From assembly GCA_017483575.1 (NCBI GenBank), contig JAFUWF010000015.1, positions 1 through 44,444 on the forward strand: a stretch of DNA of 44,444 nucleotides, given 5' to 3'. The translations under genes and the position numbers were made by a program. Position 1 is the first letter of the stretch, and each line of letters opens with the position of its first letter. Below, one piece after another: positions 7,812 through 16,884 of this stretch. This stretch comes from Bacteroidales bacterium. GTDB taxonomy: Bacteria; Bacteroidota; Bacteroidia; Bacteroidales; P3. Below the pieces are notes generated by a model. The model did no database searches and had not been told where the DNA came from. It saw only the letters and a program-made list of their open reading frames with translations.

Positions 7812-9134
7812 TTACTGACGGCTAAGGGGGTTGAGGAGATCTAACGGATTGGTGAAGGAGTCGGGGGTGGCGGTGGAGGATGTTTTAGCGGTGGAATGCT
7901 TCTTGGAGTAGGAGGTGTAGGCGTCGAGGAGGGCGTTGTAGAAGAGGTTGCCGACGAGCTCGTAGCCCGCCTGGGTGAAGTGGACGCGGTCCTTCTGCGC
8001 CAGCTTGGCCTTGAACCATTTGTCCATGGACTTGAGGCCGCCCATGACCTCGAACTGGTCCCATACGGCGCCGTCGGTGTCGTCGGCCAGGCGATAGAAC
8101 ACCTCGCGGGCCAGGAGTCCGTTGCGGTTCACCTCGTAGCGGTTGCGGCGCTGGCGGCGGAAGCTGTCGTTGTTGGTGATGAAGACAAAGGCGCAGTCGG
8201 GGTTGATGACGCGGATGGAATCGATGAGTGCCAGATAGTTGGCGCGGAAGGCGGCGGTGTCGAAGTCCTTGGCCGAAGCGTCGTTGATGCCGATGCCGAA
8301 GACCACCATGTCGGGCCGCAGGAGGCGCAGGTCGCGCGCGAAGTTCTGGCATCGCAGGTAGTCGGGCACGGCGGCACCGTTGACACCGATGGAGTGGAAG
8401 GAGAATCCCGAGCGGCGGTTGTCGAGGCATAGGCCCGTGAGGGTGAAGCGTTCGCCGGGACGGCAGGGAAGGAGGACGGTGAAGGAGTCGGTGGGCTGGC
8501 TGAGGTTGAAGACGAAGCGCTCGGTGCGGGCGTCGGCATAGGAGGGATAGATGTTGCGTCCACCGATGCGCAGCTGCGGCACCACCTCCTCGTCGGAACG
8601 GCCGAAGACAATGACACGCGAGGTGGAGTAGTTGACGGAGGGTTCGTTCATCTCGATGGAGACCTCGGTGACGGTGTCGGCAGCGGTGATGGCTATGCCA
8701 CAGAGGCCCAGGGGATAGGTGTGCTCCTTATAGATGTTTCGCGTGAGGGTGACCTTCTGTGGGCAGTGCACGCGGTAGTCGCGCGGGTTGTTGCACTTGG
8801 CGGCGGCGGAATAGGGGAAGAGCATGCCGCGGCCGGCCACAAGGTTGGGGTAGGCATGCATGAGGTCGGTGCGGATGGTGTTGCTCATGGTGCCTGCCTG
8901 CACGTGGGAACCGCCGATGTGGACAATGTTGATGTTGCCCTGACGGGTGGTGACGACACGGCGCCACTTCTCGAAGAAGGCCTTCATGGCGGGCGAGACA
9001 TCGTTGTAGCGGAGGTCGTTGGCATCGTAGAAGATGAACTTGTGCTGGCGGGGAATCTCCACAGGCCGTGGCTGGGCGGTGCACCAGACGGCCAGGAGCA
9101 GGAGGGTCGACAGCAGGGCTAGGTGTTTTTTCAT
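7812..9134 (-). CDS. SGNH/GDSL hydrolase, second of a pair
   Basis: The 440-residue product has an N-terminal signal (about 1-20, cleavage near CTA-QP) and should be periplasmic. Block I is HIGGSHVQAG with S76 as the likely nucleophile (GGSH rather than GDSH). The oxyanion Asn is in VVFGIGINDAS, and the Asp/His pair is in DRVHFTQAGYELVG. It overlaps the upstream SGNH gene by 4 bases (ATGA at 9134-9131) and is followed by the MBOAT gene. It probably accepts acyl groups from the MBOAT protein and places them on a glycan, or removes them. The last 30 residues are rich in Ser/Thr. Confidence 0.88.
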   Translation of the reverse strand: MKKHLALLSTLLLLAVWCTAQPRPVEIPRQHKFIFYDANDLRYNDVSPAMKAFFEKWRRVVTTRQGNINIVHIGGSHVQAGTMSNTIRTDLMHAYPNLVAGRGMLFPYSAAAKCNNPRDYRVHCPQKVTLTRNIYKEHTYPLGLCGIAITAADTVTEVSIEMNEPSVNYSTSRVIVFGRSDEEVVPQLRIGGRNIYPSYADARTERFVFNLSQPTDSFTVLLPCRPGERFTLTGLCLDNRRSGFSFHSIGVNGAAVPDYLRCQNFARDLRLLRPDMVVFGIGINDASAKDFDTAAFRANYLALIDSIRVINPDCAFVFITNNDSFRRQRRNRYEVNRNGLLAREVFYRLADDTDGAVWDQFEVMGGLKSMDKWFKAKLAQKDRVHFTQAGYELVGNLFYNALLDAYTSYSKKHSTAKTSSTATPDSFTNPLDLLNPLSRQ

Positions 9135-10555
9135 AGGGGCAACTGTTCTTTGTTATTCTGACTCAGACGGCGGCGCAGGCAGTAGAGCTGGTAGTTGTCG
9201 GCGAAGGCCTGTGCCAGGCGCGAGCCCATGATCTCGGCCCCGCGGGTGCTGAAGTGCACGTAGTCGCTGCCGGCGAGGCCTGTGCGGTTCCATTCCACCA
9301 TGGAGTTCCATCCGCCCATGGCATGGTAGATGCTCCAGTAGGCGGCGCCGTGGCGGTTGACGGTGGCTATGAGGCTGTCGACGACGGTGGGCAGCCAGGG
9401 ATAGGTCTGCAGGGTGCCTTTCTCGCGGGTGCTCATGTCCGAAGGGCCGACGAAGAGTATCTTGGCTTGCGGGCAGCAGGAGCGCACGTAGTCGATCTGG
9501 CGACCGATGGAATGGCAGTAGGTCTCGATGGCCTTGGCGCTGCGCAGGTAGGGCACGGAGTTGCCGCCGAACTGCATGATGACGATGCCCACGTCGAGGG
9601 CACTGTAGGCCTGGGAGAGGAGGTCGCGGTTGACGAGGGTGAACTGCTGGCCCGAACATCCGCGCATGGGTATATTGTCCACCGCCACGCCGGGGCCGTC
9701 GTCGACGGTGACGCAGTAGAGGTCGGCGTTGCCGCTGGTGCGCAGGCGGAAGTAGGTCTGCGGCGACGGGCTCCTGTAGGAAAAGGACCCCACGCCGGCG
9801 GCCTCGTAGGTGTCGGTGAAGGCGGTGTCGGTGCCCTTGTCGTCAATCGACAGCGTCACCTTCTCGCCACGGTTGTTGAACACCAGCTTCACGCGCGAGA
9901 ACTGCTTCACTCTGTCGTCCACCGACGAGTGGGAAGAGGCCCTGACGGTCAGCGTGGCCGGGCCAGCCATGCGGAAACACTGCATCATGGGGCCGTAGTT
10001 GCCACGCGAACGCGTGACGGTGCTGTCGCCGAAGGAGGAGAGGTGGACGAGGTCGCCGCTGGTGCTCTGGCGTACGGCAAAGGTAGGGATGATGGTCCGG
10101 TAGGGGATCATGCCGGGGCCGCCACCGCCGAAGGTCTCCTGCATGTAGGCACGCAGCTGGGCAGACATGCGGTCCATCTCGATCTGCGAGTCGCCGTAGT
10201 GCAGTATGCGCACCACACGGTCGTTGTCCGCCGCGCCCTCGGCCGCCGCCCAGAAGGCATCGAAGAAGGTGCTGTCCGGCAACCAGAAACGGGTGTCGCT
10301 GCTGTCGGTGTGGGCCTGGATGTAGACAATGGAGTCGGTGATTTCCGCCGCTTCGGCCAGCAGAAGGGAGTCTTCGCGCGCCGCTACGGGGTCTGTCTCC
10401 GGGACAGGCTTGTTGGCCTCGGCCAGGGAGTGGATGGAGGGCAGATAGAAAGAATGCCCTCCGACGGTCACCCCGTCGGAAGGAAAGCAGGCGCAGATAA
10501 TCGCCAGGGCGGCAATGATGCACGCGAAGAAGAGCGTTATCTTGCCGGCTTTCAT
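9131..10555 (-). CDS. SGNH/GDSL hydrolase, first of a pair
   Basis: This 474-residue protein has a hydrophobic N-terminus (about 6-23) that could be a membrane anchor or a signal with a possible lipobox at C21 or C23. The SGNH domain starts near residue 115 with [13 protein letters not shown] (S123 nucleophile), has an Asn in [11 protein letters not shown], and ends with [14 protein letters not shown] carrying the Asp/His pair. An inserted beta-rich stretch of about 200 residues separates blocks I and III. It overlaps lpxD by an ATGA (10555-10552) and the next SGNH gene by another ATGA, so all three are probably translationally coupled. Confidence 0.88.
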   Translation of the reverse strand: MKAGKITLFFACIIAALAIICACFPSDGVTVGGHSFYLPSIHSLAEANKPVPETDPVAAREDSLLLAEAAEITDSIVYIQAHTDSSDTRFWLPDSTFFDAFWAAAEGAADNDRVVRILHYGDSQIEMDRMSAQLRAYMQETFGGGGPGMIPYRTIIPTFAVRQSTSGDLVHLSSFGDSTVTRSRGNYGPMMQCFRMAGPATLTVRASSHSSVDDRVKQFSRVKLVFNNRGEKVTLSIDDKGTDTAFTDTYEAAGVGSFSYRSPSPQTYFRLRTSGNADLYCVTVDDGPGVAVDNIPMRGCSGQQFTLVNRDLLSQAYSALDVGIVIMQFGGNSVPYLRSAKAIETYCHSIGRQIDYVRSCCPQAKILFVGPSDMSTREKGTLQTYPWLPTVVDSLIATVNRHGAAYWSIYHAMGGWNSMVEWNRTGLAGSDYVHFSTRGAEIMGSRLAQAFADNYQLYCLRRRLSQNNKEQLPL

Positions 10556-11565
10556 TTCTTCTCCAGAGCAGATATGCGGTTGGCCAGTTTCTCGATGTTG
10601 CGCACCAGCACTTCCACCTTGCGGCGCTTGCTGGCTTCCATGGCGGGGCTGCCGAAGATGGTCTGGTTGCTGGCCACGGAGTTGGTCACGCCGCTCTGGG
10701 CGCCGATGGTCACGTGGTCGCCCACGGTGATGTGGCCCACCAAGCCGGCCTGGCCGGCGATGATGCAGTCGCTGCCCACCTTGCAGCTGCCGGCAATGCC
10801 CACCTGCGAAGCCATGGCGGTATTCTGGCCGATGACCACGTTGTGGGCCACCTGGCAGAGGTTGTCCACCTTCACACCCTGGTGCAGGATGGTGGAGCCC
10901 ATGGTGGCACGGTCGACGCAGGTGTTGGCACCCACCTCGACGTTATCCTCCAGAATGACGTTGCCGATTTGGTCAATCTTGTCCCATCCGCCGTCGCCCG
11001 TGGGGGCGAAACCGAAACCGTCGGCACCGATGACGCAACCGGCATGCAGGATGCAGTTGCGGCCCACCTCCACGCCCTCGTAGATCTTCACTCCGGCATA
11101 GATGATAGTGCCGTCGCCGATCTTCACGTTGTCGCCGATGGTGGCGTTGGGGTATATCTTCACATTGTCGCCCACGGTGCAGTGGCGGCCCACGACGGCA
11201 TAGGGGCCCATGTAGCAATCCTTGCCGATCTTGGAGCCACGGCCCACGCTGCTCCTCCACGAACGTCCCTTGGGAGGCTTGCTGCGCTGGTTGAAGGCGT
11301 GGAGCAACTTGGCCACGGCCATGTAGGGGTTGTCGACGCGGATGAGGGTCGATTTCACCGGATGCTCGGGCACGAAGTCCTTCCTCACGATGACTATCGA
11401 GGCTTCTTTCTCGTAGATATAGTGCGTGTATTTGGGATTGCCCAGGAAGGTGATGCCGCCTTCCTCGCCTTCCTCGATCTTGCAAGGCTTCCACACACGG
11501 GTGTTTTCGTCGCCTTCGATGGTGCCCTTCACTATGCGGGCCAGTTCTTTTGCTGTATATTGCAT
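10552..11565 (-). CDS. lpxD: UDP-3-O-acylglucosamine N-acyltransferase
   Basis: LpxD adds the second hydroxy-acyl chain to UDP-3-O-acyl-glucosamine in lipid A synthesis, using acyl-ACP in the cytoplasm. The 337 residues match the usual 340. An N-terminal uridine-binding domain (about 1-95) is followed by many left-handed beta-helix hexapeptides (about 108-290), and a C-terminal helix ends the protein. The catalytic histidine is H241 in [10 protein letters not shown]. It lies 3 bases after lptC and overlaps the first SGNH gene. Confidence 0.97.
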   Translation of the reverse strand: MQYTAKELARIVKGTIEGDENTRVWKPCKIEEGEEGGITFLGNPKYTHYIYEKEASIVIVRKDFVPEHPVKSTLIRVDNPYMAVAKLLHAFNQRSKPPKGRSWRSSVGRGSKIGKDCYMGPYAVVGRHCTVGDNVKIYPNATIGDNVKIGDGTIIYAGVKIYEGVEVGRNCILHAGCVIGADGFGFAPTGDGGWDKIDQIGNVILEDNVEVGANTCVDRATMGSTILHQGVKVDNLCQVAHNVVIGQNTAMASQVGIAGSCKVGSDCIIAGQAGLVGHITVGDHVTIGAQSGVTNSVASNQTIFGSPAMEASKRRKVEVLVRNIEKLANRISALEKK

Positions 11566-11568
11566 GTT

Positions 11569-12168
11569 TTATTCTTCAAATTCTATGATTCCTCGCTGCC
11601 GTATAACGCGCAGGTTGGTCATGTTGGCGTCGCTGGTGAAGCCGTCGCCATAGGTGACGCGGTTGCCGTTTACGGCCCGGACGCTGTGGTTGGAGTAGAT
11701 GAGGTCCTCGTCCGAACGCCACACGATGTCCTCCAGGTACACCGTGTCGCCGTTTTTGTAGTCGATCACCACCACGCTGTCCTTTGCCGTCAGTATGTTG
11801 CGGTCGTCGTACGAGGTGGCCTTGTCGGCACGGATGAAGGTCTGCAGCTTGCGGTCCACGTCATAAAAACGCAACTCTACCCCCTGGGGGTAGATGGTGC
11901 GGGTGTCGGGGGTGCGGTACTGCACTATGCGCGGTGCGTAGAGCTCCAGCTGCAGGCGGCCTTCCTCGCTGCGCCAGATGTGGCCGTCGCGGATCTCCTG
12001 GTCCGGCGGCGCCTGGCGGTCGAAACGGCTGATGTCCTTCATGTCGTTGCTGCAGGCCGCAAGGAGTAGGGGAACGAGAAGGAGTGAGAGGGAGTGAAAA
12101 GGAGTGAAAGGACGATAGCACCGTCGTGGCACTCGTCCTTTTACTTCTTGTGTTTCGTTTATCCTCAT
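11569..12168 (-). CDS. lptC: LPS export protein LptC (lipoprotein-like form)
   Basis: LptC bridges the LptBFG transporter and the periplasmic LptA in LPS export. The product is about 199 residues from the ATG at 12168; a GTG at 12198 would add ten repeat-encoded residues (KRSERT). It has a signal with a lipobox LLLAAC instead of the single membrane anchor of enterobacterial LptC. The beta-jellyroll of the Bacteroidota family follows, with IWRSEEGRLQLELYAPRI and a late RVTYGDGF segment. Part of the signal peptide (FTPFHSLSLLL) is encoded by GAGTGAAAGG-type repeats. It precedes lpxD by 3 bases, which groups LPS transport with lipid A synthesis. Confidence 0.85.
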   Translation of the reverse strand: MRINETQEVKGRVPRRCYRPFTPFHSLSLLLVPLLLAACSNDMKDISRFDRQAPPDQEIRDGHIWRSEEGRLQLELYAPRIVQYRTPDTRTIYPQGVELRFYDVDRKLQTFIRADKATSYDDRNILTAKDSVVVIDYKNGDTVYLEDIVWRSDEDLIYSNHSVRAVNGNRVTYGDGFTSDANMTNLRVIRQRGIIEFEE

Positions 12169-12212
12169 CGTTACTATTGTCCTTTCACTCCTTTTCACTC
12201 CCTTTTACACCT
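12061..12212. repeat. GAGTGAAAAGG-type repeats around the lptC start
   Basis: Two clusters (12061-12115 and 12180-12210) of GGAGTGAAA(A)GG words lie in the lptC signal-peptide region and just upstream of its start. The spacing between TPR gene and lptC is thus mostly this repeat. Confidence 0.75.
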
Positions 12213-12222
12213 TGATTATAGA

Positions 12223-13572
12223 CTATCTCGTTCTCACCGTGGTGGATTCGCCAATCCAACCGGGCACCGTGAAGCGGTTGCCGTTCTCCAGACCGGCCAT
12301 GAAGGCGTCGGTCTGCTTCGGGAAGCGGGAGCTGTAGGAGCTGATGAGGCGGTTGCAGGCCTCGACGTTCTCCTCCGAGGAGTCCACGCTCTTCGACTTC
12401 TGCAGCTTGTCCACGGCGGCCCAGTAGACGCTGTGGCCGTTGATGTTGTCCTCGGTGGCGCTGGCGGCGCTCATGGCGTAGAGGTTGGCAATCATGCGGT
12501 AGGGTTCACCCTTGGTGCGGTCCACCTCGGCGGCGTTGTTGTAGGCCGTACGGGCGGCGCTGTAGCTCTTGGCTCCCGTGTAGGCGTGACCCAGGTAGAG
12601 GTAGGCTTTGTATTTGTCCTTCTGCGTGGTGACGCCCTTCACGGCATCGTTCAGGTACTCGATGGCCTTGCTGTACTCTTTCTTCTGCAGGCACATCTGG
12701 CCCATATTGAGGGCGGTGGCGGGAGTGGGTTCCAGGCGGTAGAGGTTCTCGGTGGCCGAGAAGAAGAGGGGCTGGCTCGTGCAGCCTTTCTTCGACATGA
12801 TGTTGGTAATCTTCTTCAGCAGGTCCACGTTCTCGGGGTCGGCCTCGAACTTCTTGCTGTAGATCTCCACCAGCTGGTCGCAGGTGGCGTAGGGCGAGAA
12901 GGCGGCCTCGACACCGGCGATGTAGCTGCGTATGGTGGCGGACTTCACGCTGTCGTCGACGTTCTTCTGCAGCTCGTCCTCCAGCTTCTCGCTGGCAATG
13001 TCGTAGTTGTCAACCACCAGCGTGGGATCGGCCTTGCCGGCACGCACGTAGTTGATGGTGGCTTCCATGTATTTCACCAGGTAGGCGGCCTCAAGTTCGC
13101 CGTCCATTCTCACGGCCTGGTCGTAGAGGGCGTAGTAGCGCTCCAGGCCCTCTTCCTTCAGCAGCTCCTCCAGCTCCATGGCCTTCTTGGCGGTCCACTT
13201 GGGGGCCTCGCCGTAGTTGGCGATGCGGATATCGTACATGCGCATCAGCTCTTCGATGAGGGTGTCGCGCTCGGCCGTGGTCTTGGCTTTGGCAATCATC
13301 ACCTTCATGATGTTGCTGCCGTTGGTGTAGAGGTTCTTGCTCTGCTTGGGGCAGTTGGCCACAATATTGTGCCAGTTGGGGTAGGCCTCTTCAAGCCAGC
13401 GGCTGTCCTTGGTGGCCTTGAACTGCTTGATTGCATCCTGATAGAGCGACACAGGCTCCAGCATCTGCTGCTGCACCTCGTCGGAGCAGCCCCAGTTGGG
13501 CAGCTGGGCCATCGCAGTGGTGCCCATGGTTGCCAGGAAGATTCCCATCGTCAGTGTTTTGATCGTTTTCAT
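12223..13572 (-). CDS. Periplasmic tetratricopeptide repeat protein
   Basis: The 449-residue product has a clear signal peptide (about 1-22, TAMA-QLP). Helical repeats of TPR type follow, best seen at about 300-370 (NMGQMCLQKKEYSKAIEYL, then YLYLGHAYTGAKSYSAARTAYNNA). The rest is also helical and Cys-poor. It has no catalytic motif. The gene sits between an outer-membrane barrel and lptC, an arrangement consistent with a periplasmic scaffolding role in envelope assembly; that role is inferred from position only. Confidence 0.8.
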   Translation of the reverse strand: MKTIKTLTMGIFLATMGTTAMAQLPNWGCSDEVQQQMLEPVSLYQDAIKQFKATKDSRWLEEAYPNWHNIVANCPKQSKNLYTNGSNIMKVMIAKAKTTAERDTLIEELMRMYDIRIANYGEAPKWTAKKAMELEELLKEEGLERYYALYDQAVRMDGELEAAYLVKYMEATINYVRAGKADPTLVVDNYDIASEKLEDELQKNVDDSVKSATIRSYIAGVEAAFSPYATCDQLVEIYSKKFEADPENVDLLKKITNIMSKKGCTSQPLFFSATENLYRLEPTPATALNMGQMCLQKKEYSKAIEYLNDAVKGVTTQKDKYKAYLYLGHAYTGAKSYSAARTAYNNAAEVDRTKGEPYRMIANLYAMSAASATEDNINGHSVYWAAVDKLQKSKSVDSSEENVEACNRLISSYSSRFPKQTDAFMAGLENGNRFTVPGWIGESTTVRTR

Positions 13573-13661
13573 CTTTATCGTTGTTTTATTTTTGATTATT
13601 TCTTTCTTTTCCTTTTAGTGCCATTCGGGGCGGTTTTATTGCACATACCCCTTGCGGCGGA

Positions 13662-15020
13662 CTAGTTGTACTTGCGTTTGACGAACCAGCGCTCGCTGGT
13701 ACTCACGCCGATACCGAAGGTGAAGCAGTTGCGCTGCAGCAGGTCTTTGTTGCCCACGCTGCGGTAGCCCGCACTGAGCGTCAGCAGCGAACGGCCCTTG
13801 CGCATAGGCAACGTGGCGCCGAGGCCGAGGCCCCAGGCGTCGACAACCTCCGAGCGGCCGTTGATGCTCAGCCGCATGACGCCCTGCTCGATGTTGAATC
13901 CAGCGCTCCAGCTGATGCGGCCCCAATAGGAGGAGGCATCCATCGAACCCGTCTTCTCGAAGGCCAACGCATAGCGGCTGTAGGGGCCGTAGTCCAGCGT
14001 GCTCTCGCCGAAAACCGGCGGCGTGATGCCTTCGGTGTATTTCATGCCGGCCCATCCGCTGAAGGTGACGTCGGCCGCCACCATCCACTGGTTGTTGCGC
14101 GCCAGGCTCAGGCCCACGCCGATGGTGTGGTCCTGCTCCAGGATGCTCTCCACCGTGGCGGACTGCCCGGCGGCGGGGAAGACGGTGTCCACCAGGCTCT
14201 GGTCGCTGCCGTGGTAGGTGTACACCAGCACCTTGTCGTCGATGTTCATCTTGCGGTAGGGCTTGTAGGTGACGCCCACGCCGAGGGTGTAGCGTTCGCC
14301 CAGGGGCTCCCAGTACTGCACGCCGAGGTCGAACAGCAGGTTGGCCAGCTTGGTCTCCTTCAGGCGGCGCTTGTCCATGAAGTGGGTGCTGTCGATGCCC
14401 TGGAAGTCGTAGGAGAGGGCCCGCTGGATGCGTCCCGTCAGCAGGTTGACGTTGAAGCCCGCCTGCAGGCGGCGGCCCTCCAGGCCGTTGCCCAGGATGT
14501 TGAAGGCACTGCCAACGAACACCATGCTCACTCCGCCCGTGCCGTCGTAGATGTTCTTCACCACGCTGTTGCCCTGGTAGGTGCTCTCCAGCACCGACTC
14601 GTAGTCCACCGAGCTGTAGGGCAGCAGGCCTGCCGCGGCCTTCCACCATTTGGTGATGGGCAGGCCGAACATCAGGTGGCTGATGTTGCCATCGGCATCG
14701 TTGGCACTCTCGGCGTTGTTCTGCAGGCGCGTGGCCTGGATGGTGGCTCCCATGTCGAACACAAAGCTCTCCATGCCTATCGAACCGTAGGAGGCGGGGT
14801 TGAAGGGGTTCACGTAGTTGCTACCCGAAAGGGTGTAGGCCACGCCGCCCATGCGGTTCACCGTGGGCACGGTGTAAGGCAGGTCGCTATACCCGATGCC
14901 GAACTGCGAATAGGGCATGTTGAAGCCGTTCTGGGCCTGTATGGAAATGAAGAGTGAAGAATAAAGAATGAAGAATAGGCACGCCATGGCCTTCGGCGCC
15001 AGCCGTCTCCTGTTCTTCAT
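13662..15020 (-). CDS. Outer-membrane beta-barrel protein (FadL/PorV-like fold)
   Basis: The start ATG at 15020 gives a compact signal peptide (MKNRRRLAPKAM, then a hydrophobic core ending at IQAQ). An upstream in-frame ATG at 15062 adds 14 residues encoded only by AAGAATGAAG-type repeats. The mature protein begins QNGFNMPYSQFGIGYSDLPY and has an NRMGGVAYTL / NPASYG segment. It continues with alternating amphipathic strands and ends in a strand near ERWFVKRKYN. The pattern resembles Bacteroidota transport-type barrels related to FadL and PorV. The substrate is unknown. It lies just downstream of coaX, with repeats in the gap. Confidence 0.78.
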   Translation of the reverse strand: MKNRRRLAPKAMACLFFILYSSLFISIQAQNGFNMPYSQFGIGYSDLPYTVPTVNRMGGVAYTLSGSNYVNPFNPASYGSIGMESFVFDMGATIQATRLQNNAESANDADGNISHLMFGLPITKWWKAAAGLLPYSSVDYESVLESTYQGNSVVKNIYDGTGGVSMVFVGSAFNILGNGLEGRRLQAGFNVNLLTGRIQRALSYDFQGIDSTHFMDKRRLKETKLANLLFDLGVQYWEPLGERYTLGVGVTYKPYRKMNIDDKVLVYTYHGSDQSLVDTVFPAAGQSATVESILEQDHTIGVGLSLARNNQWMVAADVTFSGWAGMKYTEGITPPVFGESTLDYGPYSRYALAFEKTGSMDASSYWGRISWSAGFNIEQGVMRLSINGRSEVVDAWGLGLGATLPMRKGRSLLTLSAGYRSVGNKDLLQRNCFTFGIGVSTSERWFVKRKYN

Positions 15021-15072
15021 CCTTGATTCTTCATTCCTGATGTTTGATTCTTCATTCTTCATTCTTGCTTGA
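14941..15072. repeat. GAAGAATGAAGAATAA-type repeats at the coaX/barrel junction
   Basis: Variants of TTCATTCTTCATTCTT lie at 15040-15072 and 15018-15038, and again at 14941-14975 within the signal-peptide codons of the barrel protein. They supply an alternative start codon and extra N-terminal residues. Confidence 0.75.
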
Positions 15073-15075
15073 TTC

Positions 15076-15813
15076 TTATTTTTGGTTCATCATTATCTCG
15101 TTCAGTCCTATCAATGTCAGCTGCGGCACATGCTCCCACCCCTTGGCTCCCAGGGCCATGAGGCGCTCGGCGTCGCCGCCGGTGAGCAACACCCGCAGGG
15201 CCGGGGCTTTCTCCTTGTAGAGGGCCACATAGCCTGCCAGGGCCAGGAGCGTGGCTCCCAGCGTGCCGGCAAGGATGCTCTCCTCCGTCGTACGTCCCAG
15301 CACGGGGGCCTTCTCCACCCCCTCGATGTCTATTAACGGCAATTTCGCCGTAAAAGTATGCAAGGCCTGCAAATTCATTTTCAGGCCCGGCATGATGGCG
15401 CCCCCGTGGTAGGTGCCCTGGGCATCCACGAAGTCCACGGTGATGCAGGTGCCGGTGTCTATCACCAGGCAGGCCTCGCCGGGGTGCAGTCCCGCGGCGC
15501 CGCAGGCGTCGGCCACGCGGTCGGCCCCCAACGTCTGGGGGGTCTTGTAGTCCAGCCGGATGGGCAGTGGCGTGGAGGAATCGAAAAGCGAATACGGAAC
15601 ACCGAGCCTCTCCAGCACGGGCTGTGCCTTGGCAAGGTCGCCGCTGGCGCACACCAGCACGTCGGTGAAGGGGGCATGCATCGCGGCTTGCCGCTGACTG
15701 AGGAGTGTGTCGGTGAAGAGCGCGTCCAGCGAGCGTCCGCTCGCCACCAGCTCCTTCCCTTCGAAGGCGGCCCACTTCACAGCTGTGTTTCCTATGTCTA
15801 TCGCCAGTCTCAT
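15076..15813 (-). CDS. coaX: Type III pantothenate kinase
   Basis: CoaX phosphorylates pantothenate, the first step of coenzyme A synthesis. It belongs to the ASKHA fold and is not feedback-inhibited by CoA. The ATG at 15813 gives the family start MRLAIDIGNTAVKW with the nucleotide-binding DIGNT loop. Further signatures are TPQTLGADRVADACGA, the VIDTGTCITVDFVD strand and GGAIMPGLKMN. The length is 245 residues, as usual. A 19-base sequence identical to the end of the 240-379 element lies inside the gene (15693-15711) and encodes D-T-L-L-S-Q in a variable loop. Repeats lie on both sides of the gene. Confidence 0.94.
   Translation of the reverse strand: MRLAIDIGNTAVKWAAFEGKELVASGRSLDALFTDTLLSQRQAAMHAPFTDVLVCASGDLAKAQPVLERLGVPYSLFDSSTPLPIRLDYKTPQTLGADRVADACGAAGLHPGEACLVIDTGTCITVDFVDAQGTYHGGAIMPGLKMNLQALHTFTAKLPLIDIEGVEKAPVLGRTTEESILAGTLGATLLALAGYVALYKEKAPALRVLLTGGDAERLMALGAKGWEHVPQLTLIGLNEIMMNQK
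15693..15711. repeat. 19-bp match to the MITE-like element end, inside coaX
   Basis: GCTGACTGAGGAGTGTGTC is identical to 361-379. It is in frame and adds no stop. Confidence 0.7.
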
Positions 15814-15827
15814 CTTCAATTCTGCAT

Positions 15828-15878
15828 TTGTCCTTTCACTCCCTCTCACTCCTTTTCACTCCCTTTCACTCCTTCCCC
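15828..15878. repeat. GAGTGAAAGGG-type repeats at the pth/coaX junction
   Basis: About five variants of the word cover the last codons of pth (GEGVKGSEKE), its stop, and the 32-base gap before coaX. Confidence 0.75.
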
Positions 15879-16454
15879 ATGCGCGTTTCCTTTCTTGTTG
15901 TAGAGGTTCATGGTGCGGTCTATGCCCTGCGTGACAAAGCAGCGCACGGCGTCGCAGGCCTGCTCCACGGCGGCCTCCACGCGCACGAGGTCGGCCTCAG
16001 GGAAACGGCCCAGCACGAAGTCCACCTGGTGGCCGCGACCGAAGTCGCTGCCCACGCCCACGCGCAGGCGGTTGTAGTTCTGCGTGCCCAGCAGGGCCTC
16101 GATGTCGGCCAGCCCGTTGTGGCCCCCGGCGGCACCCTGCTTCTTGATGCGGATGACGCCCGGATCCAACGCCAGGTCGTCCACCACCACCATCAGGTTC
16201 GCCAGCTCCACCTTCTCGGCCTGCAGCCAGTATTTCACGGCCTTGCCGCTGAGGTTCATGTAGGTGGTGGGCTTGATGAGCACCAACGAACGCCCTTTGT
16301 GGCGCACCTCGGTGCGGTAGGCGTGGCGCTCCAGGCTCCATCGGGCCTCGCCGGCCTTGGCCAGGGCGTCCACCACCATGAAGCCCGCATTGTGGCGCGT
16401 ACCCTCGTATTCGGCACCCACATTGCCCAGTCCCACTATAAGATATTTGCTCAC
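15846..16454 (-). CDS. pth: Peptidyl-tRNA hydrolase
   Basis: Pth frees tRNA from peptidyl-tRNA that drops off the ribosome. The signature order is YLIVGLGNVGAEYEGTRHNAGF with the catalytic His, LIKPTTYMNLSG, VVVDDLALDPG and GGHNGLADI. I chose the GTG at 16454, which gives 202 residues with the family start VSKYLIVGLGN. An ATG at 16523 would add 23 residues (MNLWGKIISYC...) and fits the promoter at 16542 with a 12-base leader, so it cannot be excluded. The last ten residues are encoded by a GAGTGAAAGG repeat and extend beyond the usual end. It is the first gene of the long minus-strand run. Confidence 0.93.
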   Translation of the reverse strand: MSKYLIVGLGNVGAEYEGTRHNAGFMVVDALAKAGEARWSLERHAYRTEVRHKGRSLVLIKPTTYMNLSGKAVKYWLQAEKVELANLMVVVDDLALDPGVIRIKKQGAAGGHNGLADIEALLGTQNYNRLRVGVGSDFGRGHQVDFVLGRFPEADLVRVEAAVEQACDAVRCFVTQGIDRTMNLYNKKGNAHGEGVKGSEKE

Positions 16455-16541
16455 AGCGTCTTCTGTTGTTTCTTTGCAATCTTTTCGTTTACAATATGAT
16501 ATAATTTTACCCCAAAGGTTCATCACATCAAAATTAAAGTG

Positions 16542-16549
16542 CAAAGATA
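16542..16549 (-). promoter_or_regulatory. Promoter -7 box of the pth-coaX run
   Basis: TATCTTTG on the minus strand matches TAnnTTTG in an AT-rich stretch. It lies 19 bases upstream of the ATG at 16523. Confidence 0.6.
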
Positions 16550-16620
16550 CGAAAAAATTATATATTATATAAAAAATTTGTCTCCACACCCCACCAAATA
16601 GGGGTCCAGAACTGCCCAAG

Positions 16621-16746
16621 TCATATACTTCTCATATACTTCCCATATAGTATTCATATACTGTATATAAATACTATATGAGAAGTATATGTATACTATA
16701 TGTATACTATATAAGAACAGTCGAATAAGACACCTCTTTGACCCTT
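16621..16746 (+). repeat. 11-bp-unit hairpin element, copy 2
   Basis: The core (16624-16711) has eight 11-bp units, three left and four right around a central unit. The left arm has lost one unit and one unit is altered (TATACTTCCCA). The conserved right flank AAGAACAGTCGAATAAGACA is present, but the left flank is replaced. It lies between the divergent pth and kbl promoters. Confidence 0.9.
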
Positions 16747-16798
16747 CTTTTTTTGCCTCGGATGTGGGAGGGGTTGGATGCCGTTGGAGAGATTTTTT

Positions 16799-16829
16799 TT
16801 TGTGGCGTAAAGTTTTTTTTGTATTTTTG
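16799..16829 (+). promoter_or_regulatory. Consensus promoter of kbl
   Basis: TTTG (16799-16802), exactly 19 bases, then TATTTTTG (16822-16829) is a full match to the Bacteroidota sigma-ABfr consensus. The leader to the ATG at 16885 is about 50 bases. Confidence 0.75.
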
Positions 16830-16884
16830 TAGGTTGTTATAGTAGGACAAAATACAAAAAATTTAACGATAAAATATTGTAATT

